From Candidatus Accumulibacter contiguus (lineage in GTDB: Bacteria > Pseudomonadota > Gammaproteobacteria > Burkholderiales > Rhodocyclaceae): a stretch of 59,316 nt of DNA. The notes beneath the pieces were generated by a model, which was not told the origin of the DNA, did no database searches, and worked only from the letters and a program-made list of their open reading frames with translations. Position numbers and translations under genes: made by a program. The DNA lies in contig NZ_SPMX01000016.1 of the NCBI RefSeq assembly GCF_012940005.1, positions 1 through 59,316 of the forward strand, given 5' to 3'. Shown here one piece after another: positions 1 to 12,009 of the stretch. Position 1 is the stretch's first letter; each line of letters opens with the position of its first letter.

Positions 1-217
1 GGGCAAACAGCACCCCAAAAATCTCGCCGCTGGTCATCTCTCCCGACCAGTCGTCGAATTCGCCCTTCACCAGACGTTCCATGGCGACGATTCGTTCCGG
101 TGCCCAGTTCGTCAGATTGGCGATGGTTCGTGTGCAGACTTTGCCTCCCTCGCGATAGGACTCGCGAAGCAGGATGGCCGGCCTGGACTTTCGGTTGGGG
201 ACGCGGGCGATGTACAT
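1..217 (-). mobile_element. IS1634-type transposase, N-terminal fragment cut by window edge
   Basis: Reading leftward from the ATG at 217, the frame stays open to the window edge (72 residues) and begins MYIARVPNRKSRPAILLRES, followed by YREGG. This is the characteristic opening of IS1634-family (IS4-superfamily) DDE transposases. The catalytic DDE residues lie beyond the window, so activity cannot be judged. The frame is open throughout, so the visible part is not obviously decayed. It is followed upstream by AT-rich DNA unlike the GC-rich surroundings, consistent with an IS end. Confidence 0.8.
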
Positions 218-424
218 GCCGACAATAATAGCCAATAGCACATTGTTTGTAAATAGCTATTATTATATTTACATGCCTACATTTTTGCCGATTTTCTGGT
301 TTCTTGCCATGAATCAACGACTTACCTCAAGGGCTCCGGGAAGGTCCGTCTGACCGGCACGTACACCCTCAATCCATTGCTGAACGCTGGGTAGCCGACG
401 CACGGGGTCTTGCAAGAGGACACG
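218..424. other. AT-rich end of the IS and intergenic DNA; inverted repeat
   Basis: No gene is visible between the transposase start and the hppA terminator. The first 80 bases are strikingly AT-rich. They contain the inverted repeat AATAATAGC (224-232) / GCTATTATT (256-264), which could be part of the IS terminus or its promoter. The boundary of the element and a target duplication could not be fixed by eye. Confidence 0.4.
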
Positions 425-449
425 AAAAAGGCCGCAAAGCGGCCTTTTT
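425..449 (-). terminator. Rho-independent terminator of hppA
   Basis: An 11-bp perfect stem (425-435 with 439-449) has a 3-base loop and ends in a run of five U on the minus-strand transcript. It begins 30 bases past the hppA stop codon, as expected for the end of the exbB-to-hppA operon or of hppA alone. Confidence 0.85.
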
Positions 450-478
450 CCTTGATATGGGCAGAGAATCTGCCAAAA

Positions 479-2884
<2,406 letters not shown>

Positions 2885-3016
2885 AAGCAACCTCCCTCTT
2901 TAAAGTGACCCAGACTCCCCGGAAAATCCCCGTGAGCCGGATTGACCCCAGTACTACACGAAACAAACAACGTTCAAACCCGGAAGATGTTTCCCCGCCA
3001 CGGTCATCGATGGCGC

Positions 3017-3694
<678 letters not shown>

Positions 3695-3801
3695 TCAAGC
3701 GGTTTATCCAAGACTTCATATACTTGCACTCCAGCTACCGCGCTGCGGCAGAACGCTGTCGTGATCAACAGGCCGAAACTTACCCTCAAATGCGCGTACG
3801 G

Positions 3802-4566
3802 TCAAACGTTTTTGAACCATTCCTGCACGCGATGTGCATCCTCAGGGGTATCCACGCCTGCGCTCGGCAGATCATCGACAATCGCCACACGGACGCGCAG
3901 GCCGTGCCACAGGGCGCGCAACTGCTCGAGCGCTTCAAGGCTTTCCAGCGGCGAGGGAGCCAGGCCAGTGTAGGTGCGCAGGAAATGCGCGCGATAGGCG
4001 TACAGGCCAATATGCCGATAAGCGAGCATCCCGATCGGCAAGGTCTCGCCGCCGGCCTCGCGAGCAAAGTGATCGCGCGCGTAGGGAATCGGCGCACGCG
4101 AAAAATACAGGGCATCGCCACTTGCCGTCAGGACCACCTTGACGATGTTCGGATTGAAAAATTCAGCCGCTTCCGACAGCGGATGCGCCAGTGTCGCGAT
4201 CTCGGCACCACTCCCTGCCAGTTCAACGGCCACACGGACAATCAAGGCTGGATCGATCAAGGGCTCGTCGCCCTGCACATTGACCACGATCGTGTCGTCA
4301 TGCCATCCCGACGATTCGATCACCTCGGCCAGACGATCGGTGCCACTCGCATGCTCGGCCCGGGTCAGCAGGACGCGCAGACCGTGCCGCTCGACAGCCG
4401 CCGCCACTTCCGCGTGGTCGGTCGCCACCACCACTTCCTCGGCTCCCGAGAGCAGCGCACGCTCGGCCACCCGCACCACCATCGGCTTGCCAGCGAGATC
4501 GAGCAAGGGCTTGGCCGGTAAGCGTGTCGAGGCATAACGCGCAGGAATGACGACCTTGAAGCGCAT
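3802..4566 (-). CDS. kdsB: 3-deoxy-manno-octulosonate cytidylyltransferase
   Basis: Activates KDO with CTP to CMP-KDO for lipopolysaccharide inner-core synthesis. The ATG at 4566 gives the standard start [20 protein letters not shown] (nucleotidyltransferase pyrophosphorylase motif) and 254 residues, a normal family length. The frame is open upstream to 4722, but that part overlaps the Trm112 gene and has no family similarity. [17 protein letters not shown] and the [13 protein letters not shown] segment are typical. It belongs to the lpxK-Trm112-kdsB run, which joins lipid A and KDO supply. Confidence 0.97.
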   Translation of the reverse strand: MRFKVVIPARYASTRLPAKPLLDLAGKPMVVRVAERALLSGAEEVVVATDHAEVAAAVERHGLRVLLTRAEHASGTDRLAEVIESSGWHDDTIVVNVQGDEPLIDPALIVRVAVELAGSGAEIATLAHPLSEAAEFFNPNIVKVVLTASGDALYFSRAPIPYARDHFAREAGGETLPIGMLAYRHIGLYAYRAHFLRTYTGLAPSPLESLEALEQLRALWHGLRVRVAIVDDLPSAGVDTPEDAHRVQEWFKNV

Positions 4567-4628
4567 CACCACCCCGACATCCTTTCCCCGACAAGCACTT
4601 TCAACCCCTCGGCTGCCATTTGCAGCAG

Positions 4629-4805
4629 TCATGTCCCGTCGCTCAGGAGTTGTCGCGCTTCCTCCTCGAGCATGATCGGGATCCCGTCGCGGATTGGAAA
4701 AGCCAGTCTGCAGGGTTTGCACAGCAGTTCTGATTGTGCCTTGCGATATTCGAGATTGGCCTTGCAGATCGGGCAGACGAGAATGTCAAGCAGGCGTGCG
4801 TCCAT
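4629..4805 (-). CDS. Trm112-like zinc-ribbon protein (YcaR family)
   Basis: A 58-residue frame encodes [20 protein letters not shown] and continues with a second Cys pair, CKPC, then [11 protein letters not shown]. This matches the small Trm112p/YcaR family: four Cys in CPIC...CKPC form a zinc ribbon, followed by the conserved RDGIPIML segment. Such proteins are small cytoplasmic partners, in some organisms activators of methyltransferases; the role in proteobacterial LPS operons is not settled. Its start overlaps the end of lpxK by 20 bases and kdsB follows 62 bases later, the order found in many proteobacteria. Confidence 0.92.
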   Translation of the reverse strand: MDARLLDILVCPICKANLEYRKAQSELLCKPCRLAFPIRDGIPIMLEEEARQLLSDGT

Positions 4806-5835
4806 GCAGTTTCTCCAGAATGGTCTCGAACAGGGTTGCCTGGCCGGGTTGTGAACAACGGATGACCGCCTCGACCGGCAGTACCCAGGCCTCGCCGGTG
4901 ACCAGCGATGCGCATTTTACCGCATCCTTCTCGGTCATCAGCAGTACCCCGTCGCTGGCAAAGGTGAGATCGCTGGCCTGATAGGGATGGTGATCGGGAA
5001 AGGGATGCGCTGCGAACTTGAGCCCGAGAGCTTGCAACTGCCGGAAAAAGCGGTGCGGATCGCCGATCCCGGCAATCGCATACAGCTTGCGATCCTGCAG
5101 GTCGGCGACAGCGCAGCGGCGCTGTTCTCCGCTCGCGGCAACGAAATGCTGGCCGACCAGGCGCATGTCGAATTGCGGCGAGTGGCGAGCCGCGTCCACC
5201 ACCCGGCTCTCCGGCGGGCCATTCCACACCACGGCGCCCACACCCGCCAGACGCCGCAAGGATTCCCGCAGGGGGCCGGCCGGCAGCAGCCGGCCGTTGC
5301 CGGCGCCGCGTCCGTCAAAAACCACCAGTTCGATCGAGCGTTGCAGGCGATAGTGCTGCAGGCCGTCGTCGGAGACGATCACGTCACATTCGGGGTGAAC
5401 CGCCAGCAAGGCCTGCCCGGCGGCAGGGCGGTCGCGGCCGACGAAGACCGGAACGCCGCTGCGCCTGGCCAGCAACAAGGGTTCATCACCGACCAGGGAA
5501 GACTGTGAGGACGCGTCCACCGGCCGCACCTGCCCGTCACTACCGCCGTAGCCACGACTGATGATGCCTGGCCGCCAGCCCTGCTCGCGCAAGCGGCTCA
5601 CCAACCACAGTACCAATGGTGTCTTGCCACTGCCACCAACGGTCAGGTTGCCGACCACCACCACCGGCACCGGCAGGCGATATGAGCGCAGCAGAGCGGA
5701 GCGGTACAGCCAGCGTCGCAGTACGACCAGCCCGCCGAACAGCCAGGAGAAGGGCAGCAAGGGCCAGAGCACGAGCGCCAGACGGCTCTGGTACCAGCAG
5801 CCAGTCAGACACTGCGCCATGCCGGCACGAGCCAT
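4786..5835 (-). CDS. lpxK: Tetraacyldisaccharide 4'-kinase
   Basis: Phosphorylates the 4' position of the lipid A disaccharide at the cytoplasmic face of the inner membrane. The product is 349 residues with an N-terminal hydrophobic segment (about 20-38) for membrane association. The Walker A motif [12 protein letters not shown] is at residues 62-73, and [11 protein letters not shown] and FPDHHPY are conserved downstream motifs. Its ATG shares one base with the exbD stop (TGATG), implying translational coupling. Coexpression with exbBD recalls operons that couple lipid A biogenesis to an inner-membrane motor; the meaning here is inference. Confidence 0.96.
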   Translation of the reverse strand: MARAGMAQCLTGCWYQSRLALVLWPLLPFSWLFGGLVVLRRWLYRSALLRSYRLPVPVVVVGNLTVGGSGKTPLVLWLVSRLREQGWRPGIISRGYGGSDGQVRPVDASSQSSLVGDEPLLLARRSGVPVFVGRDRPAAGQALLAVHPECDVIVSDDGLQHYRLQRSIELVVFDGRGAGNGRLLPAGPLRESLRRLAGVGAVVWNGPPESRVVDAARHSPQFDMRLVGQHFVAASGEQRRCAVADLQDRKLYAIAGIGDPHRFFRQLQALGLKFAAHPFPDHHPYQASDLTFASDGVLLMTEKDAVKCASLVTGEAWVLPVEAVIRCSQPGQATLFETILEKLHGRTPA

Positions 5836-6251
5836 CAGTGCGGGGATTGGGTAGCGAAGGAAATCCGCGGATAGCCGGCAGTCTGCGCCGCCTGCATGAT
5901 ATCGACGACGCTCTGATAGTTGGCCTTGGCATCGGCATTGATCACGATCACCGGTTCCTTGGTGTCGCCGGCTGCCCGCCGCAAGGCTTCGCTGATCGCC
6001 TGTACGCTGACCGTGGCCAGCGGCACCTTGTTCACCAACACCTGACCGGCAGCCGTCAGCCCGACGTTGATCTCGTTGGGTGTCTCTGTCTGTTTGCTGG
6101 CATCGGCGGTCGGCAGGTTGATCTCCAGACCGGAAAACTTGGCGTAGGTGGTGGTCAGCATCAGAAAGATGATGATCACCAGCAGCACGTCGATCAGCGG
6201 GATCAGGTTGATTTCGGGCACGTCACTGGCGCGACCGCGGCGAAAGTTCAT
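5835..6251 (-). CDS. exbD: ExbD/TolR-family biopolymer transport protein
   Basis: Single-span inner-membrane protein of a proton-driven motor with ExbB. The product is 138 residues: a short basic N-terminus, then a transmembrane helix with NLIPLIDVLLVIIIFLML containing the essential Asp at residue 21, then a periplasmic domain ending INADAKANYQSVVDIMQAA and GYPRISFAT. It lies 9 bases after exbB and overlaps lpxK. No tonB is visible nearby, so the energised partner is unknown. Confidence 0.95.
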   Translation of the reverse strand: MNFRRGRASDVPEINLIPLIDVLLVIIIFLMLTTTYAKFSGLEINLPTADASKQTETPNEINVGLTAAGQVLVNKVPLATVSVQAISEALRRAAGDTKEPVIVINADAKANYQSVVDIMQAAQTAGYPRISFATQSPH

Positions 6252-6260
6252 GACAGTCCC

Positions 6261-6869
6261 TCAGGAATTGCGCTGGCCGTGCAGAACCTCGACCAGACGC
6301 ACCGCCTGCTGCTGCATCTCGACGACGAAACTATCCACCAGCGCGCGGAAATGCCGCCAGAAGATCATGCTTGGAATCGCGATCAGCAACCCGAAACCGG
6401 TGTTGTACAGGGCCACCGAAATGCCGTGTGCGAGCTGGATGGGGTTGCTGCCGCTCGGTGCCTGTGACCCGAAAATCTCGATCATGCCAACCACGGTACC
6501 GAACAGGCCCATCAGGGGACTGATCGATGCAATCGTCCCCAGCGTCGTCAGGTAGCGTTCGAGATTGTGCGACACGACACTACCGGCTTCCTCGATCGCT
6601 TCCTTCATGATCTCGCGCGAACTGCCGACGTTGCGCAAACCGGCACCGAGGACGCGACCGAGCGGCGAGTGGTTCTCGAGATCGCCGACCATGGCAACGT
6701 TCACCCCATTTTGCCGGTACTCGGTGACGACCCTCTGCAGCAGGCCAGGCGGTACGACCTTGCTGCGCCGCAGCGCCACGAGACGCTCGAGAATCAGTGC
6801 GACGGCGATGATCGACGCCAGAAGCAAGGGCCAGATGGGCCAGCCAGCAGCCTGAACGATGGAAAACAC
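6261..6869 (-). CDS. exbB: MotA/TolQ/ExbB proton channel family protein
   Basis: Multi-span inner-membrane proton channel, partner of the adjacent ExbD. The frame is open to 7049, but the likely start is the GTG at 6869: it has GGAGG 5 bases upstream and gives VFSIVQAAGWPIWPLLLASI, the family's usual first helix. The 202-residue product has three membrane spans, with the conserved ASISPLMGLFGTVVGMIEIF region and a later ALYNTGFGLLIAIPSMIFW helix. It is the first gene of the run towards hppA. The promoter should lie in the 302-base region shared with xseA. Confidence 0.95.
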   Translation of the reverse strand: MFSIVQAAGWPIWPLLLASIIAVALILERLVALRRSKVVPPGLLQRVVTEYRQNGVNVAMVGDLENHSPLGRVLGAGLRNVGSSREIMKEAIEEAGSVVSHNLERYLTTLGTIASISPLMGLFGTVVGMIEIFGSQAPSGSNPIQLAHGISVALYNTGFGLLIAIPSMIFWRHFRALVDSFVVEMQQQAVRLVEVLHGQRNS

Positions 6870-7171
6870 GTTTTCCTCCGGGAGATTTACACAGACGGGC
6901 ACTTTAGCCTGCACCGGCGTTTGCAGCAAGCCCTGGAGTCCCGAATCGACTTCGTCGCGAATCGTTCCCTCTCCACAGAATCTGTGGACAACCATGCCGG
7001 TAGCCTGTTGGTGAAACGGCCAAGTGCTTATCACAGAAGGTATTTTCATCCCTGCCGGGAATGCGTGCAGCGAGCAGGCGAATCACCATCGCCAATCGCC
7101 GCTGCAGAATGTGATTGCCATGCCCGCACACCTGCTGACGCAAAGACCCGTCAGCCCTGTAGAATCCCCGC
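6870..7171. promoter_or_regulatory. Divergent intergenic region between exbB and xseA, with odd palindrome
   Basis: About 300 bases hold no convincing gene. They must carry the promoters of exbB (minus) and xseA (plus). TCCACAGA (6972-6979), a central A, and TCTGTGGA (6981-6988) form an 8-bp-arm palindrome that could be an operator. It overlaps TGTGGACAA, one base off a DnaA box on the opposite strand. I could not assign -35/-10 elements confidently. Confidence 0.4.
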
Positions 7172-8581
7172 ATGCCAGACCTTCTCCCCAACAGCGCCGA
7201 CCTGGCCACACCGCTGCCGGTGATCCCGGTTTCCCTGCTCAATCGCCTCGCCCGCGAGCGGCTCGAAGCGGCTTTTCCCCTCTGCTGGGTGGCTGGAGAA
7301 GTGTCCAATCTCAGCCATGCGTCTTCCGGGCACGTCTACTTCTCGCTCAAGGACAGCGCCGCACAGGTTCGCTGCGTCCTCTTCCGCAGCCGCGCGCAAC
7401 TGCTCGGCTGGCGACTGGAGAACGGCCAGCACATCGAGGCATGCGTGCTGGTGACACTCTACGAAGTACGCGGCGATTTCCAGCTCACTGTTGAAGCGGC
7501 TCGCCGCACCGGGATCGGCAACCTCTACGATCAGTTCCTTCGCCTCAAGGACAAGCTGGCACGCGAAGGCCTGTTCGACAGCACTGCCAAGCGCCCCCTG
7601 CCCGCGTTTCCACGTCGCGTCGGCATCGTCACTTCACTGCAGGCGGCGGCGCTGCACGACGTGCTGAGCACGCTCAGACGCCGTGCCGGCCAGGTCGGCA
7701 TCGTCATCTACCCGACGCAGGTACAGGGTGATGGCGCAGCCTCTCAGATCGCCGCAGCCATTCGCTGCGCCGGCGAGCGTCGGGAATGCGAACTGCTGAT
7801 CGTATGTCGGGGTGGTGGCAGCATCGAAGATCTCTGGGCTTTCAACGACGAGGCCGTGGCGCGGGCAATACGTGCCTGTCCGCTGCCGGTGATCAGCGGT
7901 GTTGGTCATGAAACAGACTTCACCATTGCCGATTTCGCTGCTGATCAACGCGCGCCAACCCCCACCGCTGCCGCCGAGTTGGCCGCACCCGAACAGGCCG
8001 CGCTGCTCGCCCGCCTCGCTGCCTGTCGGTTTGCCCTGCGCCGCCAGATCGAGCAGAATCTCAACCAGCGCGGCCAGCAACTGGACTGGCTCGCGCACCG
8101 ACTGCAGCGCCCGGCGCAGTATCTGGCACGCCACCAGGACCATCTGCACAAGCTGCAGCGCCGCCTCGGCGCTGGCCTGCTGCAAGCCAGTGCGCAGGCA
8201 CGGGCGACACTGGTCAGCGTCACCCGTCGCCTGCTGCTGAGCCGCCCCGATCCGGTGCGCCAGGCCGGCCACCTCGAAGCGCTGGCAGCGAGGCTGTGCA
8301 GCGCCTGGCAGACGACAACGCAGGCCAGGTACGCCGACCTCGATCGCCTGGCAGCCGGCCTCGCGCACCTCAATCCGGCGGCGGTACTCGCCCGCGGCTA
8401 CTGTGTTGTCAGCAACGCACAGGGACAGATCGTTCGCGAGAGCAAAGTCCTGGAACCTGGGCAGCAGATTGCTGTCTTCTTCCAGCGTGGACGCGCCGAG
8501 GCGGCAGTACTGACCGTTTTCGAAGACGATGGCATCGCTTTCGCAGCGCCTGCCATTGCCAGCGCCACAAGCCCCGAATAG
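7172..8581 (+). CDS. xseA: Exodeoxyribonuclease VII large subunit
   Basis: Large subunit of the single-strand-specific nuclease ExoVII, which works in the cytoplasm with the small subunit XseB. The 469-residue product has the N-terminal OB-fold (LCWVAGEVSNLSHASSGHVY, about residues 37-56). The catalytic-domain motifs follow: CRGGGSIEDLWAFNDE, SGVGHETDFTIADFAADQRA and PTPTAAAELAAP. A long Gln/Leu/Arg-rich coiled coil covers roughly residues 280-400. xseB is not adjacent. The next gene on the same strand is sodB, 92 bases on. Confidence 0.96.
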   Translation: MPDLLPNSADLATPLPVIPVSLLNRLARERLEAAFPLCWVAGEVSNLSHASSGHVYFSLKDSAAQVRCVLFRSRAQLLGWRLENGQHIEACVLVTLYEVRGDFQLTVEAARRTGIGNLYDQFLRLKDKLAREGLFDSTAKRPLPAFPRRVGIVTSLQAAALHDVLSTLRRRAGQVGIVIYPTQVQGDGAASQIAAAIRCAGERRECELLIVCRGGGSIEDLWAFNDEAVARAIRACPLPVISGVGHETDFTIADFAADQRAPTPTAAAELAAPEQAALLARLAACRFALRRQIEQNLNQRGQQLDWLAHRLQRPAQYLARHQDHLHKLQRRLGAGLLQASAQARATLVSVTRRLLLSRPDPVRQAGHLEALAARLCSAWQTTTQARYADLDRLAAGLAHLNPAAVLARGYCVVSNAQGQIVRESKVLEPGQQIAVFFQRGRAEAAVLTVFEDDGIAFAAPAIASATSPE

Positions 8582-8673
8582 AATCCCGCAGCCAGGCAGA
8601 ACGCAGAAACCCTCGCAACAGGTTTGCACGTCGTCCTTATTTCGCCCCATAACGAGCCTAACGGAGAACATCC

Positions 8674-9261
8674 ATGGAACATCAGTTGCCGCCACTCCCC
8701 TTTGCCATCGACGCCCTTGCTCCGCACATGTCGCAGGAAACCCTGGAATACCATTACGGCAAGCACCACCAGGCCTACGTGACCAACCTCAACAATCTGA
8801 TCAAGGGGAGTGAATACGAGGCACTCGACCTCGAAGCGATCGTCAGGAAAGCACCGGCAGGCGGGATTTACAATAACTCGGCGCAGGTCTGGAACCACAC
8901 CTTTTTCTGGAATTGCCTGTCAGCCAACGGCGGCGGTACACCGACTGGCGCCCTGGCAGCAGCCATTGACGCCAAATGGGGTTCCTTCGCGGACTTCGCC
9001 AAAGCCTTCCAGGCTTCCGCCGTCGGCAACTTCGGATCGGGCTGGACCTGGCTGGTCAAGAAAACCGACGGCTCGGTGGACATCGTCAACATGGGCGCTG
9101 CCGGCACGCCGCTGACTACCGGCGACCAGGCCCTGCTGTGTATCGACGTCTGGGAGCATGCCTACTACATCGACTATCGCAACCTGCGCCCGAAGTTCGT
9201 CGAAACCTTCCTCGGCAAACTCGCCAACTGGCACTTCGCCGAGCAGAACTTCGCCGGCTAG
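8674..9261 (+). CDS. sodB: Iron superoxide dismutase
   Basis: Dismutates superoxide in the cytoplasm. The product has 195 residues, a normal FeSOD length. Metal ligands are His27 (LEYHYGKHH), His75 (AQVWNHTFFW), Asp158 and His162 (DVWEHAYYIDYRN). FFWNCLSANGGGTPTGALA and the Gln-free AQVWNHTFFW region resemble Fe rather than Mn enzymes, but metal choice cannot be proven by sequence. GGAG lies just upstream of the ATG. A perfect stem-loop follows the gene. Confidence 0.95.
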   Translation: MEHQLPPLPFAIDALAPHMSQETLEYHYGKHHQAYVTNLNNLIKGSEYEALDLEAIVRKAPAGGIYNNSAQVWNHTFFWNCLSANGGGTPTGALAAAIDAKWGSFADFAKAFQASAVGNFGSGWTWLVKKTDGSVDIVNMGAAGTPLTTGDQALLCIDVWEHAYYIDYRNLRPKFVETFLGKLANWHFAEQNFAG

Positions 9262-9322
9262 CAAGCATGGCGTCGCGGCCGTGCAGACGCCAGCAAGTCG
9301 GATAGGCCGCGATTCACCAAGG

Positions 9323-9342
9323 GGCGTCCCGAGAGGGACGCC
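9323..9342. terminator. Stem-loop between convergent sodB and cytochrome b561
   Basis: The 8-bp perfect stem GGCGTCCC/GGGACGCC has a GAGA tetraloop and lies 61 bases past the sodB stop, between convergent genes. There is only a weak T tract after it, so it is a probable but not classical terminator for sodB, perhaps bidirectional. Confidence 0.6.
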
Positions 9343-9384
9343 TGTTGTCCTGCCGGCGACAAGTGATCGCCGCCAGCAACGATT

Positions 9385-9999
9385 TCAGGCACGCTTGCGC
9401 CCGGTGATCATTGCGCGCACCAGATTTTCGCGGTGCAAAAGACTTTCCCAAGCGACGCCGAGCAGATGGCCGGCGATCAGCAGCAGCGTGCCGTTGGTGG
9501 CCACTTCATGCGCTTCCTTGATGGCGTCGATCAGGGTGTCGCTGCTCCCGGCGAGCCATCCCGCCAGCGGTCCCAACCCCTTGTCGGCACCGTACAGCGC
9601 CAGGCCGGTGATGACGGTCGCAGTCAAGGCCAGCAGCATGGCGATGATCATCGCCCCACCAGCGGGGTTGTGTCCGAGGTGGCGGGGAGCGCGCAGCGTC
9701 AGCACCGCGTAAAGATAAGCGAGGATTTCACCGGGGCGGCAGACGAAGTCACTGAAGCGGGCGTAGCGCGGGCCGACGAAGCCCCAGAGCAGGCGAAACA
9801 GCAACAGCCCGGCAAGCCCATAGCCCGCCCAGACATGCACGACCTGCAGCAACTCGCCATCCAATCGGTCCTGGAGGCCTTCGAACCACTCGCCCTCCGA
9901 AAGGTAAGCCGTGCAGAAACATAGTAGAAGTGTCCAGTGGAACAGGCGAAGCAGCGGGTCCCAGACCGGGATTTCGGTCGAATCGCTTGGAGTGCTCAT
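9385..9999 (-). CDS. Cytochrome b561 / hydrogenase-type b subunit family protein
   Basis: Inner-membrane diheme b-type electron carrier. The ATG at 9999 gives 204 residues (an in-frame TTG three codons upstream is less likely). Four hydrophobic helices carry candidate heme His: RLFHWTLLL in helix 1, VVHVWAGYG in helix 2, and KEAHEVATNGT plus IAGHLLGV around helix 4. WDPLLRLFHW is the family opening. The PepSY gene 84 bases upstream on the same strand is a frequent partner. The electron donor and acceptor are not evident. Confidence 0.9.
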   Translation of the reverse strand: MSTPSDSTEIPVWDPLLRLFHWTLLLCFCTAYLSEGEWFEGLQDRLDGELLQVVHVWAGYGLAGLLLFRLLWGFVGPRYARFSDFVCRPGEILAYLYAVLTLRAPRHLGHNPAGGAMIIAMLLALTATVITGLALYGADKGLGPLAGWLAGSSDTLIDAIKEAHEVATNGTLLLIAGHLLGVAWESLLHRENLVRAMITGRKRA

Positions 10000-10083
10000 G
10001 ATTTGCAATGCTTGTGACAGCGCTTCCCTGCCGGCAGCAAGAAAGCGCGTGAATGGATCAGCTGATTGACGACGAGCGGATGC

Positions 10084-10410
10084 TTATTTGCCTTCTTCGG
10101 AGACCAGAGCGCCCGACTTGATTTCGTAATGGACTTCCCACTTCTTGCCATCGTTGCCGTTGATCTTGACTTCCCAGGTCTTCTTGCCCTTCTTGGTGTC
10201 TTCATAGGCCTTGGTCACCGTGCCAGGGTGCGCCTTGAGCGCCATTTCGACCGCCTGCTCCTTGCTGATTTCTGGCGCGGGAGCGGTGGCGGCAGCCGGG
10301 GCCGTGGCCGCAGGGGCGGCGGTCTTGCTGTCGGCGGCGAAAGTGCTGCCGGCAAAGCTGCTAGCGATGAGCAGCAGGGCGGCGGCGGTAAATACGGTAG
10401 GCTTGTTCAT
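10084..10410 (-). CDS. Secreted PepSY-domain protein
   Basis: A 108-residue exported protein. The signal peptide MNKPTVFTAAALLLIASSFA (ending GSTFAA) is followed by an Ala/Pro-rich linker of about 25 residues and one PepSY domain: ISKEQAVEMALKAHPGTVTKAYED, then KTWEVKINGNDGKKWEVHYE. PepSY modules are periplasmic and often modulate partner proteins. The gene is transcribed just ahead of cytochrome b561, so both may act in the same periplasmic electron-transfer process; this is inference. Confidence 0.9.
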   Translation of the reverse strand: MNKPTVFTAAALLLIASSFAGSTFAADSKTAAPAATAPAAATAPAPEISKEQAVEMALKAHPGTVTKAYEDTKKGKKTWEVKINGNDGKKWEVHYEIKSGALVSEEGK

Positions 10411-10599
10411 CTGATCGGTCTTTCATGGAGAATGGAGGATGGTGAAAACTTCGGCCTGCGACCCCGGTGCTTTGGGCGAAACCGCAGGCACGGACGCCAT
10501 CCTATCTCGACATTCTTAATGCAATCTTAGGACCGCTTGTTGAGCTGGCGCCCGCCGACCAGGGCGAAGACTCCACGCAGCCGCCAGTGACCGTCAAAC

Positions 10600-10902
10600 T
10601 CACTCAGCAACACCGAGGCGGGCGCGCAGCTCGTCCAGTTCCTCGAGCAGATCCGCCATCAGCGCAGCCAGTTCGGGAACGGCATCGAAATCGCGTTCGA
10701 GTTGCCGCATGCGCCGCGCGCGCAGCAGGCTGTGGCTGGAAAAACACCACACGCCGGCAACGCTCTCGGCGTGCGGGAACAGCCCCTCCTCGATGTGGCG
10801 CAGCAGCCAGCCTGGTTCGACGGTACACGCCGCAGCCAGTTGTTCGAGGGTCAGCCAGCTACTGTCCATCAGGCTGCCGATCAGGATTTCCTCGTCACGC
10901 AT
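10600..10902 (-). CDS. cbpM: Chaperone-modulator protein CbpM
   Basis: Small MerR-like helix-turn-helix modulator that binds the J-domain of CbpA and inhibits it. The 100-residue frame starts at the ATG at 10902; a GTG one codon upstream touches the cbpA stop. LTLEQLAAACTVEPGWLLRHIEEGLF resembles the MerR-type helix-turn-helix, followed by a Leu/Glu/Arg-rich helix VPELAALMADLLEELDELRARL. The immediate cbpA-cbpM order supports the call strongly. Confidence 0.9.
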   Translation of the reverse strand: MRDEEILIGSLMDSSWLTLEQLAAACTVEPGWLLRHIEEGLFPHAESVAGVWCFSSHSLLRARRMRQLERDFDAVPELAALMADLLEELDELRARLGVAE

Positions 10903-10905
10903 CAC

Positions 10906-11859
10906 TCAGACCCTCCCTTGCTGGCGCGGGTCGAAGGCGAGTTCCCGCGCCATGGTTTCGTAGAGTGCGCGCGCCCTCGCCGTATCCGCGGGTGGCAGCA
11001 CCACCTGGATGTCGAGCAACAGGTCACCCGCTTGCGCGCCCGGAATTCCCTTGCCGCGCACCCGCAATTGCCGGCCGCTTTGCGCGCCTTCAGGGATGCG
11101 TACCTTGACGCTGCCCTGCGGCAGGTCGACCGTCACCACCGCACCCAGGGCTGCCTCCCAAGGCGCGACCGGTAGCGTCAGATGCAGGTCACGGCCCTGT
11201 ACGCGAAAACGCGGATGCGGCCTGAAGCGCACTTCCAGCATCAGGTCACCGGCCGCTGCACCACCGATTCCCGGTGCGCCCTGCCCGGCCAGGCGAATCA
11301 CCTGACCGGCGTGCACGCCTTGCGGGATCCGGACGTTCAGCGTGCGGTTCTCCAGCACGACGCGGCCTTGCGCGTCAGTGCGCGGCGCGCGCAACGAGAT
11401 CTGCCGGGTCGCTCCGGTAAAGGCATCTTCGAGGTCGAGCAGCACCTTGGCGTGATGATCCTCGCCGCGCGCCTGGAAGTGCGCACGCTGGCCGGCACTG
11501 AAGCCGTGCGCAGCGTGTGGTCGACCGAACAGTTCGGCAAAGAAATCGGAGAAATCACCCGCTTCGCCCGGCGAAAAACCTCGCCCCGAAAACTCGAAGC
11601 CGGCATCCCAATCAGGTGGCGGCTGAAATTCCTGGCCAGGCTGGTAGCCACGTCCCAACTGATCGTAGGCGGCGCGTTTTTCCGGGTCCGAGAGCACCGC
11701 ATTCGCCTCGTTGAGTTCCTGCATGCGTGTTTCGGCATCCGCTTCCTTGGAAACGTCCGGGTGATACTTGCGCGCCAGTTTTCGGAAGGCCTTCTTGACC
11801 TCCTCCGCCGTGGCGTCGCGCGGGACTCCGAGAATCTGGTAGTAGTCCTTGAATTCCAT
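10906..11859 (-). CDS. cbpA: Curved-DNA-binding / DnaJ-type co-chaperone CbpA
   Basis: DnaJ homologue that stimulates DnaK and can bind DNA. The 317-residue product has a J-domain at about residues 4-70 ([20 protein letters not shown], with the HPD triad in KYHPDVSKE). A Gly/Phe-rich linker follows ([20 protein letters not shown]), then two C-terminal substrate-binding beta domains ([33 protein letters not shown]). It lacks the DnaJ zinc-finger Cys, as CbpA does. It is followed directly by cbpM and diverges from the hsp20 pair. Confidence 0.95.
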   Translation of the reverse strand: MEFKDYYQILGVPRDATAEEVKKAFRKLARKYHPDVSKEADAETRMQELNEANAVLSDPEKRAAYDQLGRGYQPGQEFQPPPDWDAGFEFSGRGFSPGEAGDFSDFFAELFGRPHAAHGFSAGQRAHFQARGEDHHAKVLLDLEDAFTGATRQISLRAPRTDAQGRVVLENRTLNVRIPQGVHAGQVIRLAGQGAPGIGGAAAGDLMLEVRFRPHPRFRVQGRDLHLTLPVAPWEAALGAVVTVDLPQGSVKVRIPEGAQSGRQLRVRGKGIPGAQAGDLLLDIQVVLPPADTARARALYETMARELAFDPRQQGRV

Positions 11860-11931
11860 ACATGATCCTCAATCGACAAGGGTAATCGTACAACAATAGC
11901 CAATTCCGCTGAAGCACTGCGAATCCGGATA

Positions 11932-11958
11932 TTGAAGTCTGCCGAACCGCCCCCAACT
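11932..11958 (+). promoter_or_regulatory. RpoH (sigma-32)-like promoter of the hsp20 pair
   Basis: TTGAAG (11932-11937), a 13-base spacer and CCCCAACT (11951-11958) resemble the heat-shock promoter pattern CTTGAAA...CCCCATNT with the right spacing. It lies about 50 bases upstream of the first hsp20 start. Gene content downstream makes heat-shock control plausible; the match is imperfect in both boxes. Confidence 0.55.
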
Positions 11959-12009
11959 GCGCTATGCAGCGCCAGTCGTGGCGCCCTCACCCATTATGGA
12001 GGATTCAAC

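Noticed and set aside
4567-4722. N-terminal extension of KdsB by 52 residues
   Set aside because: The extension overlaps the Trm112 gene and has no family similarity; the conserved start is [11 protein letters not shown] at 4566.
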